Below, in pieces: positions 42,785 through 51,301 of a stretch of 64,000 nucleotides of DNA. The first letter of the stretch is position 1; every line of letters begins with the position of its first letter. A program made the position numbers and the translations under genes. Under the pieces are notes generated by a model. It saw only the letters and a program-made list of their open reading frames with translations. It searched no databases and was not told the DNA's origin. The DNA is from Caenimonas soli (GTDB lineage: Bacteria; Pseudomonadota; Gammaproteobacteria; Burkholderiales; Burkholderiaceae_C): assembly GCF_013155545.1 (NCBI RefSeq), contig NZ_JABJVV010000004.1, positions 1 through 64,000 of the forward strand. The letters are read 5' to 3'.

Positions 42785-43932
42785 TGGCCAGCTTGAACCG
42801 CCGGGCGATGGCGCGGCTGCGCAGCACATTGCAATCGCATATCGACAGCGGCCGCATCCCCGGCGCTATCGCGGTGGTGGCGCTGGGCGGGCACGTCGAG
42901 CTGTTCGAAGCGCTGGGCCGGCGGGACGCGGCGGCGGGCGCGCCCATGAAGGACGACGCGATCTTCCGCATCTATTCCATGACCAAGCCCATCGTTTCGC
43001 TGGCGGCGCTGATGCTGGCGGAAGAGGGGCGCCTGCCGCTGGGCGATCCGGTTGCGAAGTACCTTCCGGAGTTTGCCGGCCAGCAGGTCGCGGTGGAAGA
43101 GGGCGATAAGCTGCGGCTGGAGCCCGCCCGCCGCGAGGCCACGGTGCACGACCTGCTGCGGCACACGGCGGGAATGACCTATGAGTTCCTGGGCAGCAGT
43201 GCCGTCCAGCGCCAGTACGGCTCCGTGGACATCGTCAACCGGTCGCGCACCAATGCGGAATTCTGCAAGGTGCTGGCTGCCTTGCCGCTGGCCCATCACC
43301 CGGGCAGCCGCTGGCACTACAGCCGTGCCACGGATGTGTTGGGCGCGCTGCTCGAGGTGGCGGCGGGGCAGCCGCTGGGCACGCTGCTGCGCGAGCGCGT
43401 CCTGCAGCCGCTGGGCATGAACGACACTGGCTTTTCCGTGCCCCAGGAGCAGCGGCACCGCATCGCCGAGCCCTTCGCCAACGATCCCGACAGCGGCGAG
43501 CCCGTCGTCATGATGAATGCGCGCGAGGTGCCGGCGTTCGAGTCCGGCGGGGGTGGCCTGCTATCGACCGCCGGCGATTACGTGCGCTTCCTGCGGTTCA
43601 TGCGCAATCGGGGAACGATCGAGGGCACGCGCCTGGTTTCGCGCAAGACCATCGAATGGATGACATCCGACCACCTGGGCGTCATCCCGACCGAAGGCGA
43701 CCTGCTGCTGCCGGGTTATGGCTTTGGCCTGGGTTTCGCGGTGCGCACGCATGCCGGGCTGGCGCCGCAGCCGGGTTCGGTGGGCCAGTACTTCTGGAGC
43801 GGCATCGGCGGCACCTCGTTCTTCGTCGATCCGGCCGAGGACCTGTTCGCCATGCTGCTGACGCAGGCGCCGAACCAGCGCATCTTCTTTCGCAACCTGT
43901 TCAGGCATTTGGTCTACGCGGCGCTGGACTAG
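42784..43932 (+). CDS. Beta-lactamase-family serine hydrolase (EstB-like)
   Basis: 382 residues from the ATG at 42784, one base overlapping the upstream stop (TGATG). The class C-type nucleophile is Ser65 in YSMTK (S-x-x-K), and the second motif Tyr is in WHYSRATDV. The C-terminal region has GYGFGLGFAV and the HTG-like WSGIGGTSF strand. Such proteins are esterases or beta-lactam-like hydrolases. No signal peptide is seen, so it is likely cytoplasmic and not a resistance enzyme. Confidence 0.8.
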   Translation: MASLNRRAMARLRSTLQSHIDSGRIPGAIAVVALGGHVELFEALGRRDAAAGAPMKDDAIFRIYSMTKPIVSLAALMLAEEGRLPLGDPVAKYLPEFAGQQVAVEEGDKLRLEPARREATVHDLLRHTAGMTYEFLGSSAVQRQYGSVDIVNRSRTNAEFCKVLAALPLAHHPGSRWHYSRATDVLGALLEVAAGQPLGTLLRERVLQPLGMNDTGFSVPQEQRHRIAEPFANDPDSGEPVVMMNAREVPAFESGGGGLLSTAGDYVRFLRFMRNRGTIEGTRLVSRKTIEWMTSDHLGVIPTEGDLLLPGYGFGLGFAVRTHAGLAPQPGSVGQYFWSGIGGTSFFVDPAEDLFAMLLTQAPNQRIFFRNLFRHLVYAALD

Positions 43933-43963
43933 AAGTCTGCGCGATTGTTGATGGCGCAGACCT

Positions 43964-43993
43964 CGCGGCAAAGGCGTGTCCGGGCAGGCCGCG
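43964..43993. repeat. Second copy of the 30-base dispersed repeat
   Basis: Thirty bases identical to the left arm of the inverted repeat at 14960-14989 (GGCAAAGGCGTGTCCGGGCA in the middle). Here they are flanked by short inverted repeats CCTCGCG and CGCGAGG. It lies between the convergent serine-hydrolase and TetR genes and could act as a terminator or be a remnant of the larger element. Confidence 0.6.
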
Positions 43994-44005
43994 GCGCGAG
44001 GACTC

Positions 44006-44632
44006 CTACCTCTCAATGAGCCCGCAGCACATCCGCTCCATCTGCGCCGCCCATAGCCGGGCCTGCGCTTCGTCCAGCTCCAGCAACAGCGCATAGCGCC
44101 GTCCGCCCCACACGGCAAGGTGCAGCGCACGCACAGTTTCCGCCGAAGGCCGTTGCGGCAGGTCGGCGCAAGCGTCGAACACCTGCTGCCATGCGCCCTC
44201 CAGTTCCTCCTGCACCCGCCGGTGATGCTTGGGCTGCGCCATCTGCGCCTCCAGCGCCAGCATCTGCGGATGGAACCAGGTCAGCTCGGGCGCATCGACG
44301 CCGCACATCAAACGGACCAGCTGGTGCAGGCGTTGCTGCCATGACAGCCCCTTGGGCTGCACCGCTTCGCGCTCGACGGCCATCAGCAGCACTTCGACGC
44401 TGTGGCGCACGTAGCCCGACAGCAGCGCCAGCTTGTTGGGGAAGTAGTCGTAAAGCGTGCCGACCGATATGCCGGTCTCCAGCGCCACCGAGCGGGTGGT
44501 CAGGCGCTCCCAGCCGTCGCGCTGCCAAATCCGAACAAATGCGTCGTAGATGGCCTGCACCGTGAACTTGGCCCGCGCCTGCGACGGACGTTTCAGGGGC
44601 TTGACCCCGGTGGACGGGGCGACCTTGCTCAT
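44006..44632 (-). CDS. TetR family transcriptional regulator
   Basis: 208 residues from the ATG at 44632. N-terminal helix-turn-helix: LTTRSVALETGISVGTLYDYFPNKLALLSGY. The C-terminal ligand domain is all-helical and of the AcrR-like type. It is divergent from the DUF2855 gene, 78 bases apart, and probably controls it in response to a small molecule that neither protein sequence reveals. Confidence 0.85.
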   Translation of the reverse strand: MSKVAPSTGVKPLKRPSQARAKFTVQAIYDAFVRIWQRDGWERLTTRSVALETGISVGTLYDYFPNKLALLSGYVRHSVEVLLMAVEREAVQPKGLSWQQRLHQLVRLMCGVDAPELTWFHPQMLALEAQMAQPKHHRRVQEELEGAWQQVFDACADLPQRPSAETVRALHLAVWGGRRYALLLELDEAQARLWAAQMERMCCGLIER

Positions 44633-44710
44633 GGCCGGTTTCCGAACCCGCGCAAGGCGGCGCGGCCATACAGTAGCTGCAGACCCACCGGATACGCAAA
44701 GGACATCACC

Positions 44711-45805
44711 ATGACCGAGCTCACACGCCTGTTGACCGACAAGAGCGCATTGAATCACACCCGTATCGACGCAACGCCGCTGGCGCCGGCGGCCGAGGGC
44801 GAGGCGCTGCTCCAGATCCGCCGCGTGGCGGTGACCACCAACAACATCACCTACGCCGCATTCGGCGACGCGATGCAGTACTGGAATTTCTTCCCCAGCG
44901 GCCAGGACGGCTGGGGCCACATGCCGGTATGGGGCTTCGCCGACGTCGTGGCCTCCACCGTGCCGGGCGTGGAAGTGGGCGAGCGCTTCTACGGCTACTT
45001 CCCCATCGCCAGCCATCTGCGCATGAAGCCGGTGCGCGTGACCGAACGCGGCTTCTACGACGGCGCCGAGCACCGGCTCGCGCTCACCTCGGCCTACAAC
45101 CAGTACACCCGGGTCACGGCAGACCCGGCCTATCGCGCTGCCGACGAGAACTACCAGATGCTGGTGCGGCCGCTGTTCATCACTTCCTTCATGCTGGCCG
45201 ACTTCCTGCAGGACAACGCGTTCTTCGGCGCCAGGCGGCTGGTGGTTTCCAGCGCCTCGAGCAAGACGGCGTACGGCACCGCGTTCTGCCTGGAAGGGCT
45301 GGCTGGCGTGGAACTGGTTGCGCTCACCTCGGCCGGCAACAAGGCCTTCGTCGAAGGCCTGGGCTGCTATCACCGGGCCGTGGCCTACGACGAACTGCAC
45401 ACCATCGACGCCGACCTGCCGACCCTGTACGTCGATTTTTCCGGCGACGAGGACCTGCGCGCCAGGATCCACCATCACTTCGGAGCGGCGCTGGTGTACG
45501 ACTGCTTCGCGGGCTCGGCGCAGAACACCAACTTCCTGCGCGATACCGGCTTGCCGGGGCCGGAGCCCAAGTTCTACTTTGCGCCGGTGCAGATCCGAAA
45601 GCGCAACGCCGACTGGGGCCACGCCGAAGTGAACCGAAAGTTCAACGAAGCCCAGCTGGCCTTCATTCGCCGCATCGGCGACAGCCGCAAGCCCTGGATG
45701 GCCGTGCGGGAGCACGCGGGTTTCGAAGCCGCCCAGGGTTTGATCGCCGATCTGCACGCCGGCCGGATCGACCCCTCGGCGGGGCATGTGGTGGTGCTGA
45801 GCTGA
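44711..45805 (+). CDS. DUF2855 family protein
   Basis: 364 residues from the ATG at 44711. DUF2855 proteins resemble medium-chain reductases (a VWGFADVVAST region and a Rossmann-like strand LVVSSASSKTAYGTAF) but lack the standard alcohol dehydrogenase zinc ligands. Function is not known. Control by the divergent TetR protein is likely. Start has a purine-rich sequence (AAAGGA) eleven bases upstream. Confidence 0.75.
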   Translation: MTELTRLLTDKSALNHTRIDATPLAPAAEGEALLQIRRVAVTTNNITYAAFGDAMQYWNFFPSGQDGWGHMPVWGFADVVASTVPGVEVGERFYGYFPIASHLRMKPVRVTERGFYDGAEHRLALTSAYNQYTRVTADPAYRAADENYQMLVRPLFITSFMLADFLQDNAFFGARRLVVSSASSKTAYGTAFCLEGLAGVELVALTSAGNKAFVEGLGCYHRAVAYDELHTIDADLPTLYVDFSGDEDLRARIHHHFGAALVYDCFAGSAQNTNFLRDTGLPGPEPKFYFAPVQIRKRNADWGHAEVNRKFNEAQLAFIRRIGDSRKPWMAVREHAGFEAAQGLIADLHAGRIDPSAGHVVVLS

Positions 45806-45848
45806 CCGGGATAGTGACAGCGGGCTGGCACAGTGCTAGTCTGCGCCC

Positions 45849-46319
45849 ATGGATTCTCACGACCACTGGAAGCACGACGGTGTGAGGGTGATCCCGGGCA
45901 ACCAGCTCGATCCCAACACCGCCCAAACCCCCGGCATGGACCGGAAGGCGGCGATCAACTTCGCGCGCGTCGGGGCGCAAAAACTCTGGGTCGGCACGGT
46001 GACGATCCACGCCGACGCCAAGACCGGCGCGCACCATCACGGCCACCTGGAGAGCGTGATCTACGTCGTCAAGGGGCGCGCCCGCATGCGATGGGGCGAC
46101 CACCTCGAATTCACGGCCGAAGCCGGGCCCGGCGACTTCATCTACGTGCCGCCGTATGTGCCGCATCAGGAAATCAACGCCAGCCCCAGCGAGACGCTGG
46201 AGTGCGTGGTGTGCCGCAGCGACGGCGAGGCGGTGGCGGTCAACCTGGACATCGAACCGGTGGAAAAACCGGAGCAGGTGCTGTGGATCGACCCCACCCA
46301 TCCCAAAGGTGGTGTGTAA
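45849..46319 (+). CDS. Cupin domain protein
   Basis: 156 residues, one cupin barrel. Metal-binding motif 1 is GAHHHGHLESVIYVVKGRARM and motif 2 is PGDFIYVPPYVPHQEINAS, with the expected three His and one Glu. Many such proteins bind Fe or Mn and act as isomerases or dioxygenases; the substrate cannot be told. It stands 43 bases after the DUF2855 gene. Confidence 0.75.
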   Translation: MDSHDHWKHDGVRVIPGNQLDPNTAQTPGMDRKAAINFARVGAQKLWVGTVTIHADAKTGAHHHGHLESVIYVVKGRARMRWGDHLEFTAEAGPGDFIYVPPYVPHQEINASPSETLECVVCRSDGEAVAVNLDIEPVEKPEQVLWIDPTHPKGGV

Positions 46320-46340
46320 GATGGCGTCACAGGAATTACT

Positions 46341-46787
46341 GTGACCGATATTGCGATACTTGTCGTCGAAGACAACCCAGACCACCGCGAACTCACCGTT
46401 CTCGCACTGCGCGAGTGCTGTGACCCTGCGCGCATTGCGACGGCTTCCGACGGGACCGACGCGCTGGACTTCTTGTTCGGACGGGGCATCCACGATGGCC
46501 GGGACACGCGCAAGCAACCGCGGCTGGTCATCCTGGATATGAAGCTCACGCGATTGCATGGGCTGGATGTACTCAAGGCCATGCGTGCCCATGCTCTGAC
46601 GCAATCCGTTCCGGTGGTCATGTTGTCCTCGTCCACGGAAAAGCCCGAGCTCGACAGTTGCTACGAGGCAGGCGCCAACAGCGTGGTGCGCAAGAGCCTG
46701 GACTACGACGAACTGCGCCGCAAGATGCGCCAGGTCTACGATTTCTGGGTGACCGTGAACGAAGCCAACCGCAACTCACGGGTCTGA
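46341..46787 (+). CDS. Orphan response regulator (Rcp1-like single receiver)
   Basis: 148 residues with a GTG start at 46341 and AGGAA upstream. A lone receiver domain: ILVVEDNPDHRELTVLAL, phospho-acceptor Asp in LVILDMKLTRLHGLDVL, then switch Ser and Lys in VVMLSSSTEKPE and SVVRKSLDYDE. No DNA-binding output. The Rcp1 type usually relays phosphate from a phytochrome-like or hybrid kinase; the nearest kinase here is at 37094. Confidence 0.82.
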   Translation: MTDIAILVVEDNPDHRELTVLALRECCDPARIATASDGTDALDFLFGRGIHDGRDTRKQPRLVILDMKLTRLHGLDVLKAMRAHALTQSVPVVMLSSSTEKPELDSCYEAGANSVVRKSLDYDELRRKMRQVYDFWVTVNEANRNSRV

Positions 46788-46914
46788 GCCCGAGCGCGTT
46801 TGTGGCTCATCAGTAACAGGTGCTGTGGGACGATTCCTACAGTAAGGTCAGCAATTGCCCCTTACCCATCTCCGTATCCTTCGTTAAAACGGAAGGAGCA
46901 AAGGAGTCTGTGGC

Positions 46915-47457
46915 ATGGACACTGACAAGGATACGGCCGCGCCGGCGGCCGAGCGGCCCGAGAGCGCCGACGAGGCGCCCCACGGGCCGGACCCTCGCGT
47001 GCGATGGCGCCGCGAAACACTCGTTCCCACGCTTGCCGTTGCCGTAGTGGCAGTCACCGCCGTCATCACTTCGGTGATGGTGCAACGCAATGGTTCGTCG
47101 TCCGCGGAACAGGTCGCGGATACGTCCGTCAGCGACAAGAGCGTCGTCACGGCGCCGCCCTTGAAGCCCGCGCCGCCGGTCGCGGCCAAGGCGAGCCCGC
47201 AAGGCGCGGAAAGCCGGCCTGCCTCTCACGCGATGGGCGCGAGCGCCGCCTGCCGAAACTGCGGGGTGGTGCAGATGGTCGTGGCCGTGCACGACTACGG
47301 CCAGCCCAAGCCAAGCAGCTACCAGATGCACATCCGCATGGACGATGGCACCACGCGCACCGTTGAGCAGCGCGGCGCGCTGGCCGCGGGCTCACGCGTG
47401 ATGGTCGAGGGAAAATCGGTCCGGGTGCTGGCCGCACCGTTACCCGGCCAGAGTTGA
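46915..47457 (+). CDS. Membrane-anchored protein with CxxCGVV segment
   Basis: 180 residues. A membrane helix (PTLAVAVVAVTAVITSVMV, about residues 37-55) is followed by a Pro/Ala-rich linker and a periplasmic-facing end with CRNCGVVQMVVAVHDYG and YQMHIRMDDGTTRTVEQRG. That end resembles the region around the glycine zipper of SlyB-like lipoproteins, but the zipper is missing. Two Cys may form a disulfide. Function is unknown. RBS AAGGAG lies eleven bases before the ATG. Confidence 0.65.
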   Translation: MDTDKDTAAPAAERPESADEAPHGPDPRVRWRRETLVPTLAVAVVAVTAVITSVMVQRNGSSSAEQVADTSVSDKSVVTAPPLKPAPPVAAKASPQGAESRPASHAMGASAACRNCGVVQMVVAVHDYGQPKPSSYQMHIRMDDGTTRTVEQRGALAAGSRVMVEGKSVRVLAAPLPGQS

Positions 47458-47464
47458 CCCGCGT

Positions 47465-48502
47465 TCAGTCCTGTGCGACTTGCAGGACCAGCTTGCCGAA
47501 GTTCTCGCCGGTGAACAGCTTCATCAGCGCCTCGGGGAATGTCTCGAGGCCCTGGACGACGTCTTCCTTGCTTTTCATGCGGCCGTCCTTCAGGTAGCCC
47601 GCCAGCTCGGCCACGGCGATGGGGAAGCGCTCGGCATAGTCGAACACCACCATGCCTTCCATGCGCGCGCGGTTCACCAGCAGCGACAGATAGTTCTTGG
47701 GGCCCTGGATGGGCGTGGTGTTGTTGTACTGGCTGATGGCGCCGCAAATGATGATGCGCGCGCCCCGGCCGATGCGGGCCAGCACGTCGTCCAGGATCTC
47801 GCCGCCCACGTTGTCGAAATAGATGTCCACGCCCTTGGGGCAATGTTGCTTCAGGTCGGCCTTGACGTTTCCGGCCTTGTAGTCGATGCAGGCGTCGAAA
47901 CCCAGCTCACTGACGACCCAGTCGCACTTGGCGCGGCCGCCGGCGATGCCCACCACGCGGCAACCCTTGATCTTGGCCAGCTGGCCCACGGTCTGGCCCA
48001 CGGCGCCGGCGGCGCCCGAAACCACCACGGTGTCGCCGGGCCGGGGCTGGCCCACGTCCAGCAGGCCGAAGTAGCCCGTCATGCCGGGCATGCCCAGCAC
48101 ATTGAGCCACTGCGTGATGCTGCCCATCCGCGGATCGATCTTGAACATGCCGTTGCGCTTGATCTGGTCTTCGGCTAGAGCCAAGTACTCCTGGATGCCC
48201 AGCCCTGCCGAGACCAGGTCCCCCACGGCGTACTGGGGGTTCTGCGAGGCGATGACCTTGCCGATGCCACCAGCACGCATCACTTCACCGATGCCCACCG
48301 GCGGGATGTAGCTCTTGGCATCGTTCATCCAGCCGCGCATGGCCGGATCCAGGGACAGCGCCAACGTCTTGACCAGTACGCCGCCGGCTGCGGGCTCGGC
48401 CACCGGCTCGGTGGTGAAGGACCAGTCCTCGCGCGTCGGCGTTCCTGTCGGGCGCTTGGCCAGGCGGACTTGATGGTTGGTGAGGGTGGTGATCGCGCTC
48501 AT
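47465..48502 (-). CDS. NADP-dependent reductase, curcumin/prostaglandin-reductase type (MDR)
   Basis: 345 residues from the ATG at 48502. Zinc-free medium-chain dehydrogenase: DPAMRGWMNDAKSYIPP near the N-terminus, Rossmann loop VVVSGAAGAVGQTVGQLAK, then GVDIYFDNVGGEILDDVL. These traits are typical of CurA and leukotriene B4 dehydrogenase-like double-bond reductases. It reduces alpha,beta-unsaturated ketones. It is convergent with the preceding hypothetical gene, seven bases apart. Confidence 0.83.
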   Translation of the reverse strand: MSAITTLTNHQVRLAKRPTGTPTREDWSFTTEPVAEPAAGGVLVKTLALSLDPAMRGWMNDAKSYIPPVGIGEVMRAGGIGKVIASQNPQYAVGDLVSAGLGIQEYLALAEDQIKRNGMFKIDPRMGSITQWLNVLGMPGMTGYFGLLDVGQPRPGDTVVVSGAAGAVGQTVGQLAKIKGCRVVGIAGGRAKCDWVVSELGFDACIDYKAGNVKADLKQHCPKGVDIYFDNVGGEILDDVLARIGRGARIIICGAISQYNNTTPIQGPKNYLSLLVNRARMEGMVVFDYAERFPIAVAELAGYLKDGRMKSKEDVVQGLETFPEALMKLFTGENFGKLVLQVAQD

Positions 48503-48741
48503 GGTGTCTCCGGAAGGGTCGGGCTGGAAAATGAGGCATGGTAGCGGCCGGGGCCGATCCCTCCGGTAGCGCAAGTGACAGGAATCCCGGCAGTGGCGTC
48601 TATCCGCAAGGTTGTGTAAGCGTTTTTTTCTGTCAGGAGGGCGGACGGGGCGGACAGGAAAGATTCACGGGCTTGTGCTGTAATAAATCCGGAGGGGTTC
48701 ACGACTGATGTGCTGAGGCACGCCACACAGGAGGCTTTCGC

Positions 48742-50007
48742 ATGCCCGCGTTCCCGTCATCATCCGCCCGCAGCTATTTGCCGGCCACATCCTGCCGTAC
48801 GGACCTGGGCCTGCGCTATGCGCAGGTGCGCGCGCATAGCCTGGCGTTGGCGGAGCCGCTCTCCGCCGAAGACCAGTGCGTGCAATCCATGCCCGACGCC
48901 AGCCCCACCAAGTGGCACCTGGCCCATACCAGCTGGTTCTTCGAGGCCGTGGTGCTGGCGCCCAACTTGCCGGGCTACCAGCCCTTCGACCCGCGTTTTT
49001 CACACCTGTTCAACTCCTATTACGAGTCGCTGGGGCCGCGCCACCCGCGGCCGCAACGCGGGCTGCTGACCCGGCCGGACTTGCCCGAAGTTCTTGCGTA
49101 TCGCGCGCATGTCGATTCCGCCATACAGCGCCTGATCGGCGACGCGGGCGAAGCCTGGGAGGCTGCCGCGCCGCTGGTCGAACTGGGGTTGAACCACGAA
49201 GAGCAGCACCAGGAACTGATCCTCACCGACGTCCTGCATGCGCTGTCGTGCAACCCACTGTTGCCCGCGTACCAGCCGGCTCACGCACCTGGGCTGCGGC
49301 TGGCAACCGCCGCTTCGGCGTCCCGCTGGATCGACATGCCGGGCGGAACCGTGGAGGTGGGCCATGGCGGCGAGGGTTTTGCCTTCGATAACGAAACGCC
49401 GCGCCACCCCGTGCTGCTGGCACCGTATCGCATCGCCGACCGGCTGGTGACTTGCGGCGAGTATGCGCAGTTCATCGCCGATGGCGGCTATGAGCGGCCG
49501 GCGCTGTGGCTGTCCGACGGCTGGGCTGCCGTGCAGGCGGGCGGATGGCAAGCGCCTTTGTACTGGATCTCGCCCAATGACCCGCGGGCGCCGGCAGCGC
49601 ACTGGCAGGTCTTCGGCCTGCATGGCGTGCGACCCATGGATCCGGCCGGGCCCGTGAGCCAGCTGAGCTTCTACGAAGCGGCAGCCTATGCCGAGTGGGC
49701 GGGCGGGCGCCTTCCGACGGAGTTCGAGTGGGAAGCGGCCGTCCATGCACCTGGCATCACGCAGATGGCCGGCCATGTGTGGCAGTGGACGCGCTCTTCC
49801 TACGATCCCTATCCCGGCTTTCGCCCCTGGGCCGGTGCGGTGGCCGAGTACAACGGCAAGTTCATGGTGGGGCAGATCGTCCTGCGGGGCGGCAGCGCCG
49901 CGACGCCTGCGGGCCACACGCGGCCGAGCTACCGCAACTTCTTTCCGCCGGCAGCGCGCTGGCAGTTCTCCGGCTTGCGGCTGGCCAGGGACGCAGGCCC
50001 ATGCTGA
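48742..50007 (+). CDS. egtB: Ergothioneine biosynthesis sulfoxide synthase EgtB
   Basis: 421 residues. The N-terminal DinB-like domain carries the iron-binding histidines (KWHLAHTSWFFE and NHEEQHQEL). The C-terminal FGE-sulfatase domain has RLPTEFEWEAAV and GHVWQWTRSSY, ending with NFFPPAARWQFSGLRLA. EgtB joins a thiol donor (cysteine or gamma-glutamylcysteine) to trimethylhistidine with oxygen. The stop overlaps the egtD start by seven bases, which implies coupled synthesis. GAGG lies nine bases upstream of the ATG. Confidence 0.9.
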   Translation: MPAFPSSSARSYLPATSCRTDLGLRYAQVRAHSLALAEPLSAEDQCVQSMPDASPTKWHLAHTSWFFEAVVLAPNLPGYQPFDPRFSHLFNSYYESLGPRHPRPQRGLLTRPDLPEVLAYRAHVDSAIQRLIGDAGEAWEAAAPLVELGLNHEEQHQELILTDVLHALSCNPLLPAYQPAHAPGLRLATAASASRWIDMPGGTVEVGHGGEGFAFDNETPRHPVLLAPYRIADRLVTCGEYAQFIADGGYERPALWLSDGWAAVQAGGWQAPLYWISPNDPRAPAAHWQVFGLHGVRPMDPAGPVSQLSFYEAAAYAEWAGGRLPTEFEWEAAVHAPGITQMAGHVWQWTRSSYDPYPGFRPWAGAVAEYNGKFMVGQIVLRGGSAATPAGHTRPSYRNFFPPAARWQFSGLRLARDAGPC

Positions 50008-50996
50008 CGCGCGACCTGATCAGCGTCGAAGCGGGGAGCGACCCCGCAGACAGCCGGCCCCCGGACCAGGCCCCCAGCGAGTTCGCCTGCGACCTCACGG
50101 CGGCGTTGGCCTCGCGCCCGCGCAGCATCTCGCCCAAGTACTTCTACGATGCCGTGGGCTCGCAGCTGTTCGACCGCATCTGCGAGCTACCCGAGTACTA
50201 CCCGACCCGGACCGAACTGCGCATCCTCGAAAGCAACGCGCGCGAGATCGCCGCGCAGATGGGGCCGCATGCCGAGATCGTCGAGTTCGGGGCGGGTTCG
50301 CTGCGCAAAGTGCGGCTACTGCTCGACGCAATGAAGCAGCCGGCGCGCTATTTGCCGATCGACATCTCGGCGGAGCATCTGTCGCTATCGGTGGTCGCGC
50401 TGCAGCGCGACTATCCCGGCCTGCAGGTCCAGCCCGTGATCGCGGACTACACCCAGCGCCTGCGCCTGCCGGCGCCGCTGCCGGGCGCGGGACGGCGGGT
50501 GGGTTTTTTCCCGGGATCGACGATCGGCAACTTCACGCCTGGCGAGGCGCTGCATTTCCTGCGGGCGGCGGGGCAGGAGCTGCGCGGCGGCGCGTTGCTG
50601 CTGGGCGCGGACCTGGTGAAGGATCCCGCCGTGCTGCATGCCGCCTATAACGATGCGCAAGGCGTGACGGCTGCCTTCAACCTCAACCTGCTGGCGCGCG
50701 CCAATCGCGAACTGGGCACGCGCTTCGTGCTGGAGCAGTTCGACCACAGCGCCTTCTACAACGCTCCCCTGCAGCGCATAGAAATGCATCTGGTCAGCCG
50801 CTTGCGCCAGACCGTAGCTTTCGGTGGCGCCAGCTACGAGTTCGACGAAGGCGAAGCCCTGCACACCGAGAACTCGTACAAGTTCACCATCGCGGGGCTG
50901 CATGCGCTGGCGCAGCGCGCGGGCTTCAGGCCGGGACCGGTATGGACGGACCCGGACAGGCTTTTCAGCGTGCACTGGCTGCACGCACCCGACTAG
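50001..50996 (+). CDS. egtD: L-histidine N-alpha-methyltransferase EgtD
   Basis: 331 residues from the ATG at 50001. SAM-binding core EIVEFGAGSLRKVRLLLDA; then FFPGSTIGNFTP and a C-terminal histidine-substrate region (ENSYKFTIAGLHAL). EgtD adds three methyl groups to the alpha-amino group of histidine to make hercynine, the substrate of EgtB. Together with EgtB it makes the antioxidant ergothioneine. No EgtA or EgtC is found, consistent with the short cysteine-using route of many proteobacteria. Confidence 0.9.
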   Translation: MLTRDLISVEAGSDPADSRPPDQAPSEFACDLTAALASRPRSISPKYFYDAVGSQLFDRICELPEYYPTRTELRILESNAREIAAQMGPHAEIVEFGAGSLRKVRLLLDAMKQPARYLPIDISAEHLSLSVVALQRDYPGLQVQPVIADYTQRLRLPAPLPGAGRRVGFFPGSTIGNFTPGEALHFLRAAGQELRGGALLLGADLVKDPAVLHAAYNDAQGVTAAFNLNLLARANRELGTRFVLEQFDHSAFYNAPLQRIEMHLVSRLRQTVAFGGASYEFDEGEALHTENSYKFTIAGLHALAQRAGFRPGPVWTDPDRLFSVHWLHAPD

Positions 50997-51011
50997 AAAG
51001 TAGAAAGACCG

Positions 51012-51293
51012 ATGAAAGCAACCTGGAACGGCACCGTGATAGCCCAAAGCGACGACACCGTCGTGGTGGAAGGCAATCACTATTTCCCCGCCGCGTCCCT
51101 CAACCGCGACTACGTCAGTTTCAGCAATCACCACACCAGTTGCGCCTGGAAGGGCAGGGCGAGCTACTACTCGCTGATGATCAACGGCGAGATGAACACC
51201 GACGCCGTCTGGTACTACCCCGACCCGAAGCCGGAAGCCGAAATGGTCAAGGACCGCGTGGCCTTCTGGAAGGGCGTGAAGATCGAGCCGTAG
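51012..51293 (+). CDS. DUF427 protein
   Basis: 93-residue DUF427 domain protein: AQSDDTVVVEGNHYFP, then KGRASYYSLMINGE and WYYPDPKPEAEMVKDRVAFW. The family is a small beta fold of unknown function. It lies 15 bases after egtD and nine before the reductase gene, so the four genes form one operon. A role in thiol metabolism is inferred only from context. Confidence 0.75.
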   Translation: MKATWNGTVIAQSDDTVVVEGNHYFPAASLNRDYVSFSNHHTSCAWKGRASYYSLMINGEMNTDAVWYYPDPKPEAEMVKDRVAFWKGVKIEP

Positions 51294-51301
51294 GAGTTCC
51301 C

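Noticed and set aside
40397-42829. Extension of NDH-2 to 810 residues
   Set aside because: The extra 370 residues are antisense to the MetE-like gene and lack sense as protein; NDH-2 begins properly at 41716.
42784-43932. Beta-lactam resistance gene
   Set aside because: The S-x-x-K motif is present, but no signal peptide is seen and the motif context is that of EstB-like esterases.
44633-44710. TetR operator in the gap to DUF2855
   Set aside because: Short partial palindromes such as around CTGCAG occur, but none is convincing enough to list as a site.
44006-45787. Extension of the TetR protein to 593 residues
   Set aside because: The upstream part is antisense to the DUF2855 gene; the TetR start at 44632 fits the family.
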